From: an uncultured Pelagibacteraceae bacterium
Lineage (GTDB): Bacteria; Pseudomonadota; Alphaproteobacteria; Pelagibacterales; Pelagibacteraceae
Assembly (NCBI GenBank): GCA_902577875.1
Contig: CACHAX010000004.1
Coordinates: 1-64,000 of the forward strand
Length of the DNA: 64,000 nucleotides
Direction of reading: 5' to 3'
The first letter of the stretch is position 1. Each line of letters opens with the position of its first letter. Below are positions 62,395-64,000 of this stretch, piece by piece. The notes beneath the pieces are model-generated. The model had not been told where the DNA came from. It made no database searches and was given only the letters and a program-made list of their open reading frames with translations. Both the position numbers and the translations under genes were made by a program.

Positions 62395-62919
62395 ATGCTT
62401 AAATTATACGTTATGCGTCATGCAAAATCTAGCTGGGACCACCCAAATCTTGATGATCATGAAAGACCATTAAGTAAGCGTGGCGAGAAAAATGCAAAAA
62501 AGATTTGTGAATTTTTTGTTAAAAACAATTATAAGTTTGATTACATATTACTTTCATCATCAAAAAGAACAAAGAAAACCCTAAAAATTTTATTAAAAAA
62601 AATAGATAAACCAAAAAAAATTATTTCTTCAAAAAAATTATACTTATCAAGTGAAGATAAAATTATAGATATAATAAAAAAAATACCAAAAAAATATAAA
62701 TCAGTGCTTTTAATTAACCATGAACCTACTGTTAGAAATCTAATACGATCACTGACAAAAAATCACAACAACAACCATTTTAAATTATTAAACTACAAAT
62801 TTCCGACATCGGCATTTGCAAAAATTTATTTTGATTTTAATGAATGGAATAAATTAGATGGAAATGGTTTAATTAAAGAATTTACTAGACCTAAAGACCT
62901 TCAAGATTCTAAAGAATAA
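62395..62919 (+). CDS. sixA: SixA-type phosphohistidine phosphatase
   Basis: 174 residues from ATG 62395; the ORF-track start at 62302 is inside ppk1. KLYVMRHAKSSWDHPNLDDHERPLSKRGEKNAKKI has the RHA(K) catalytic motif (RHG-type) and the Arg of PLSKRG; VLLINHEPTVRNLI provides the second His. Histidine-phosphatase superfamily, SixA branch, thought to dephosphorylate phosphohistidine in signalling proteins. Divergent from ppk1 and tail to tail with phoB (19-bp overlap). Confidence 0.9.
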   Translation: MLKLYVMRHAKSSWDHPNLDDHERPLSKRGEKNAKKICEFFVKNNYKFDYILLSSSKRTKKTLKILLKKIDKPKKIISSKKLYLSSEDKIIDIIKKIPKKYKSVLLINHEPTVRNLIRSLTKNHNNNHFKLLNYKFPTSAFAKIYFDFNEWNKLDGNGLIKEFTRPKDLQDSKE

Positions 62920-63584
62920 CCTGCTGATCTTACAGTTCTAATTAAAGGCTTAGTATTATCTATATTAATAGCCTGTCTTAATCTTCTGATATGCACATCG
63001 ACAGTTCTAGTTTCAACGTAAATATTTTCTCCCCAAACATTGTTTAAGAGTTGTTCTCTTGAATATACCCTTTTTGGATTTTTGATAAAAAAATCTAATA
63101 ATTTAAATTCTGTAGGTCCTAGAGATATTTCAATGTTATTTCTATAAACTCTTTTTGTTATTCTATCTATTTTTAGATCTGTAAACTCAACAACATCAAA
63201 GGTGGATTGTGGTTTTGATCTTCTGAGTAAAGATTTAATTCTTGCATTAAGTTCTTTTTGACTAAATGGTTTTGTTACATAATCATCTGCACCTGTATCA
63301 AAAGCTCTTAATTTGTCCTCCTCCTCGCCTTTTGCTGTTAACATTATTACTGGTATGTCATTATGCTTTTTGTCTTTTTTTAAATTTTTACATATTTCAA
63401 CGCCTGACAAATCGGGCAACATCCAATCCATTAATATTAAGTCAGGAAGCTTATCTTTAATTTGTTTAAGCGCATCTTCACCATTTTCACAGAAACTTAC
63501 TTTGTAACCTTCTTTTTCAAGGTTATACTTTAGTAGAGTTATTATAGCAGCCTCGTCCTCAGCTATAAAAATGTGAGCCGACAT
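62901..63584 (-). CDS. phoB: Phosphate regulon response regulator PhoB
   Basis: 227 residues. Receiver domain: acidic pocket IFIAEDEAAI, phosphoacceptor Asp53 in LILMDWMLPDLSGVEI, then VIMLTAKGEEEDKLRAFDTGADDYVTKPF with the switch Thr/Lys. The DNA-binding OmpR/PhoB domain has LGPTEFKLLDFFIKNPKRVYSREQLLNNVWG and VDVHIRRLRQAI. MDWMLPD..G is the PhoB signature, and phoU lies immediately upstream (3 bp). It activates phosphate-starvation genes; PhoR should be upstream, outside the window. Confidence 0.95.
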   Translation of the reverse strand: MSAHIFIAEDEAAIITLLKYNLEKEGYKVSFCENGEDALKQIKDKLPDLILMDWMLPDLSGVEICKNLKKDKKHNDIPVIMLTAKGEEEDKLRAFDTGADDYVTKPFSQKELNARIKSLLRRSKPQSTFDVVEFTDLKIDRITKRVYRNNIEISLGPTEFKLLDFFIKNPKRVYSREQLLNNVWGENIYVETRTVDVHIRRLRQAINIDNTKPLIRTVRSAGYSLES

Positions 63585-63587
63585 ATT

Positions 63588-64000
63588 TTACTTTTCTCCA
63601 GTAACAATAGGTTCTGTGCCTTTTGGTCGATCACCCTCTAGATATTCTCCCTTAACTAAATAATATACTTGCTCAGCAATGTTGGTTGTATGATCACCTA
63701 TTCTCTCTATATTTTTAGTTACAAATAATAAGTGGGTTCCATCACTTAAGTTATTTTCGTTATCTTTTAAATATCTAATCACTTCTTGCATGCATAAATT
63801 TGTTAAATCATCAATTTGTTCGTCGCTTTCCCATACATTAATTGCCATACTCGAAGATCTTTCTAAATATGCATCTAATATTGATTTCAATTGTTTTTGA
63901 GCATCCGAAGATACTCTTATAATAGCATCTACTAAATTTTTTGGTAAATTTTCATTTAACAAAAGAGTTCTTTTAGAAATATTTTTTGCTAAATCACCTA
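63588..64000 (-). CDS. phoU: Phosphate-signalling protein PhoU (N-terminal part outside window)
   Basis: About 137 C-terminal residues are visible. The reading frame is open to the window edge: before the ORF-track TTG start it continues as GDLAKNISKRTLL, the PhoU 'igDl..Ni..r' repeat. The second repeat is visible later in FVTKNIERIGDHTTNIAEQVYYLVKGEYLEGD (E/DxxxD metal cluster). PhoU holds PhoR in check when phosphate is plentiful and acts with the Pst transporter. 3 bp before phoB, so they are co-transcribed. Confidence 0.95.
   Translation of the reverse strand, partial: GDLAKNISKRTLLLNENLPKNLVDAIIRVSSDAQKQLKSILDAYLERSSSMAINVWESDEQIDDLTNLCMQEVIRYLKDNENNLSDGTHLLFVTKNIERIGDHTTNIAEQVYYLVKGEYLEGDRPKGTEPIVTGEK

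Overview
The window is a very AT-rich, gene-dense alphaproteobacterial chromosome segment. It is most likely from the SAR11 clade (Pelagibacterales, 'Candidatus Pelagibacter'-like). Four things point there: the extreme A/T bias with Lys/Asn/Ile-rich proteins, intergenic gaps that are mostly zero to a few tens of bases, many 1-14 bp gene overlaps, and alphaproteobacterial gene orders kept in shortened form. This placement is inference from composition and synteny; no 16S gene is present.

Layout. 1-10 kb: end of rpmG, chorismate mutase, heme A synthase (ctaA), a methyltransferase-like gene, an alpha/beta hydrolase coupled to a MetY-type sulfhydrylase, then divergently rplM-rpsI-argC-lipoprotein-hom and two permeases. 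10.1-13.8 kb is the only loose, accessory-looking part. It holds a 520-bp gene-free AT-rich stretch, a minimal ogt, a striking ~200-nt GC-rich multi-hairpin RNA candidate, a small membrane ORF, a tyrosine recombinase, a glycosyltransferase, a GIY-YIG protein and tRNA-Glu. 13.8-18.5 kb: glpX, an SbmA/BacA-like transporter, a complex I NDUFS4-like subunit, tRNA-Pro, a zinc-ribbon membrane protein, nhaA and a glutathione peroxidase. 18.5-26.8 kb (minus strand) is a housekeeping and cell-wall run: rarD-like gene, mltB, RlpA/SPOR-like lipoprotein, dacC-type carboxypeptidase, tmk, holB, metG, tatD, MBL hydrolase.

26.8-39.7 kb: tRNA-Ser, sdhE, recG, a DUF502 protein, an M48 lipoprotein peptidase, tRNA-Lys, tgt-ppi-coaD-gyrA-ssb, then uvrA and a PuuD-like membrane protein. 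39.7-50.5 kb is one long minus-strand block: dgt-argS-short membrane protein-nagZ-scpA-scpB-tatA-tatB-tatC-serS-yajC-secD-secF. It combines chromosome condensation, Tat and Sec export, and two aminoacyl-tRNA synthetases. 50.5-58.6 kb: an A-type Fe-S carrier, xth, an Ldh-family reductase, the zinc module (znuA divergent from znuC-znuB-zur, with two Zur-box-like palindromes between them), a peroxiredoxin-like protein, two small membrane proteins, and an arsC-aquaglyceroporin-NUDIX string. 58.7-64 kb: ppx and ppk1, sixA, phoB and the C-terminal part of phoU, i.e. polyphosphate and phosphate-starvation control.

The main candidate for something undescribed is the minus-strand RNA at about 10954-11157. 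It is about 55% GC in its core, in surroundings that are far more AT-rich. It has a good promoter, five consecutive hairpins (two closed by GNRA tetraloops) and a terminal T-run just before ogt. I could not assign it to tmRNA, RNase P, SRP or 6S RNA. A second theme is zinc economy: the Tgt here has lost all four residues of the family's zinc site and MetRS is of the cysteine-free type, in the same window as a Zur-box-flanked znu system whose ZnuA carries a long duplicated His/Asp loop.
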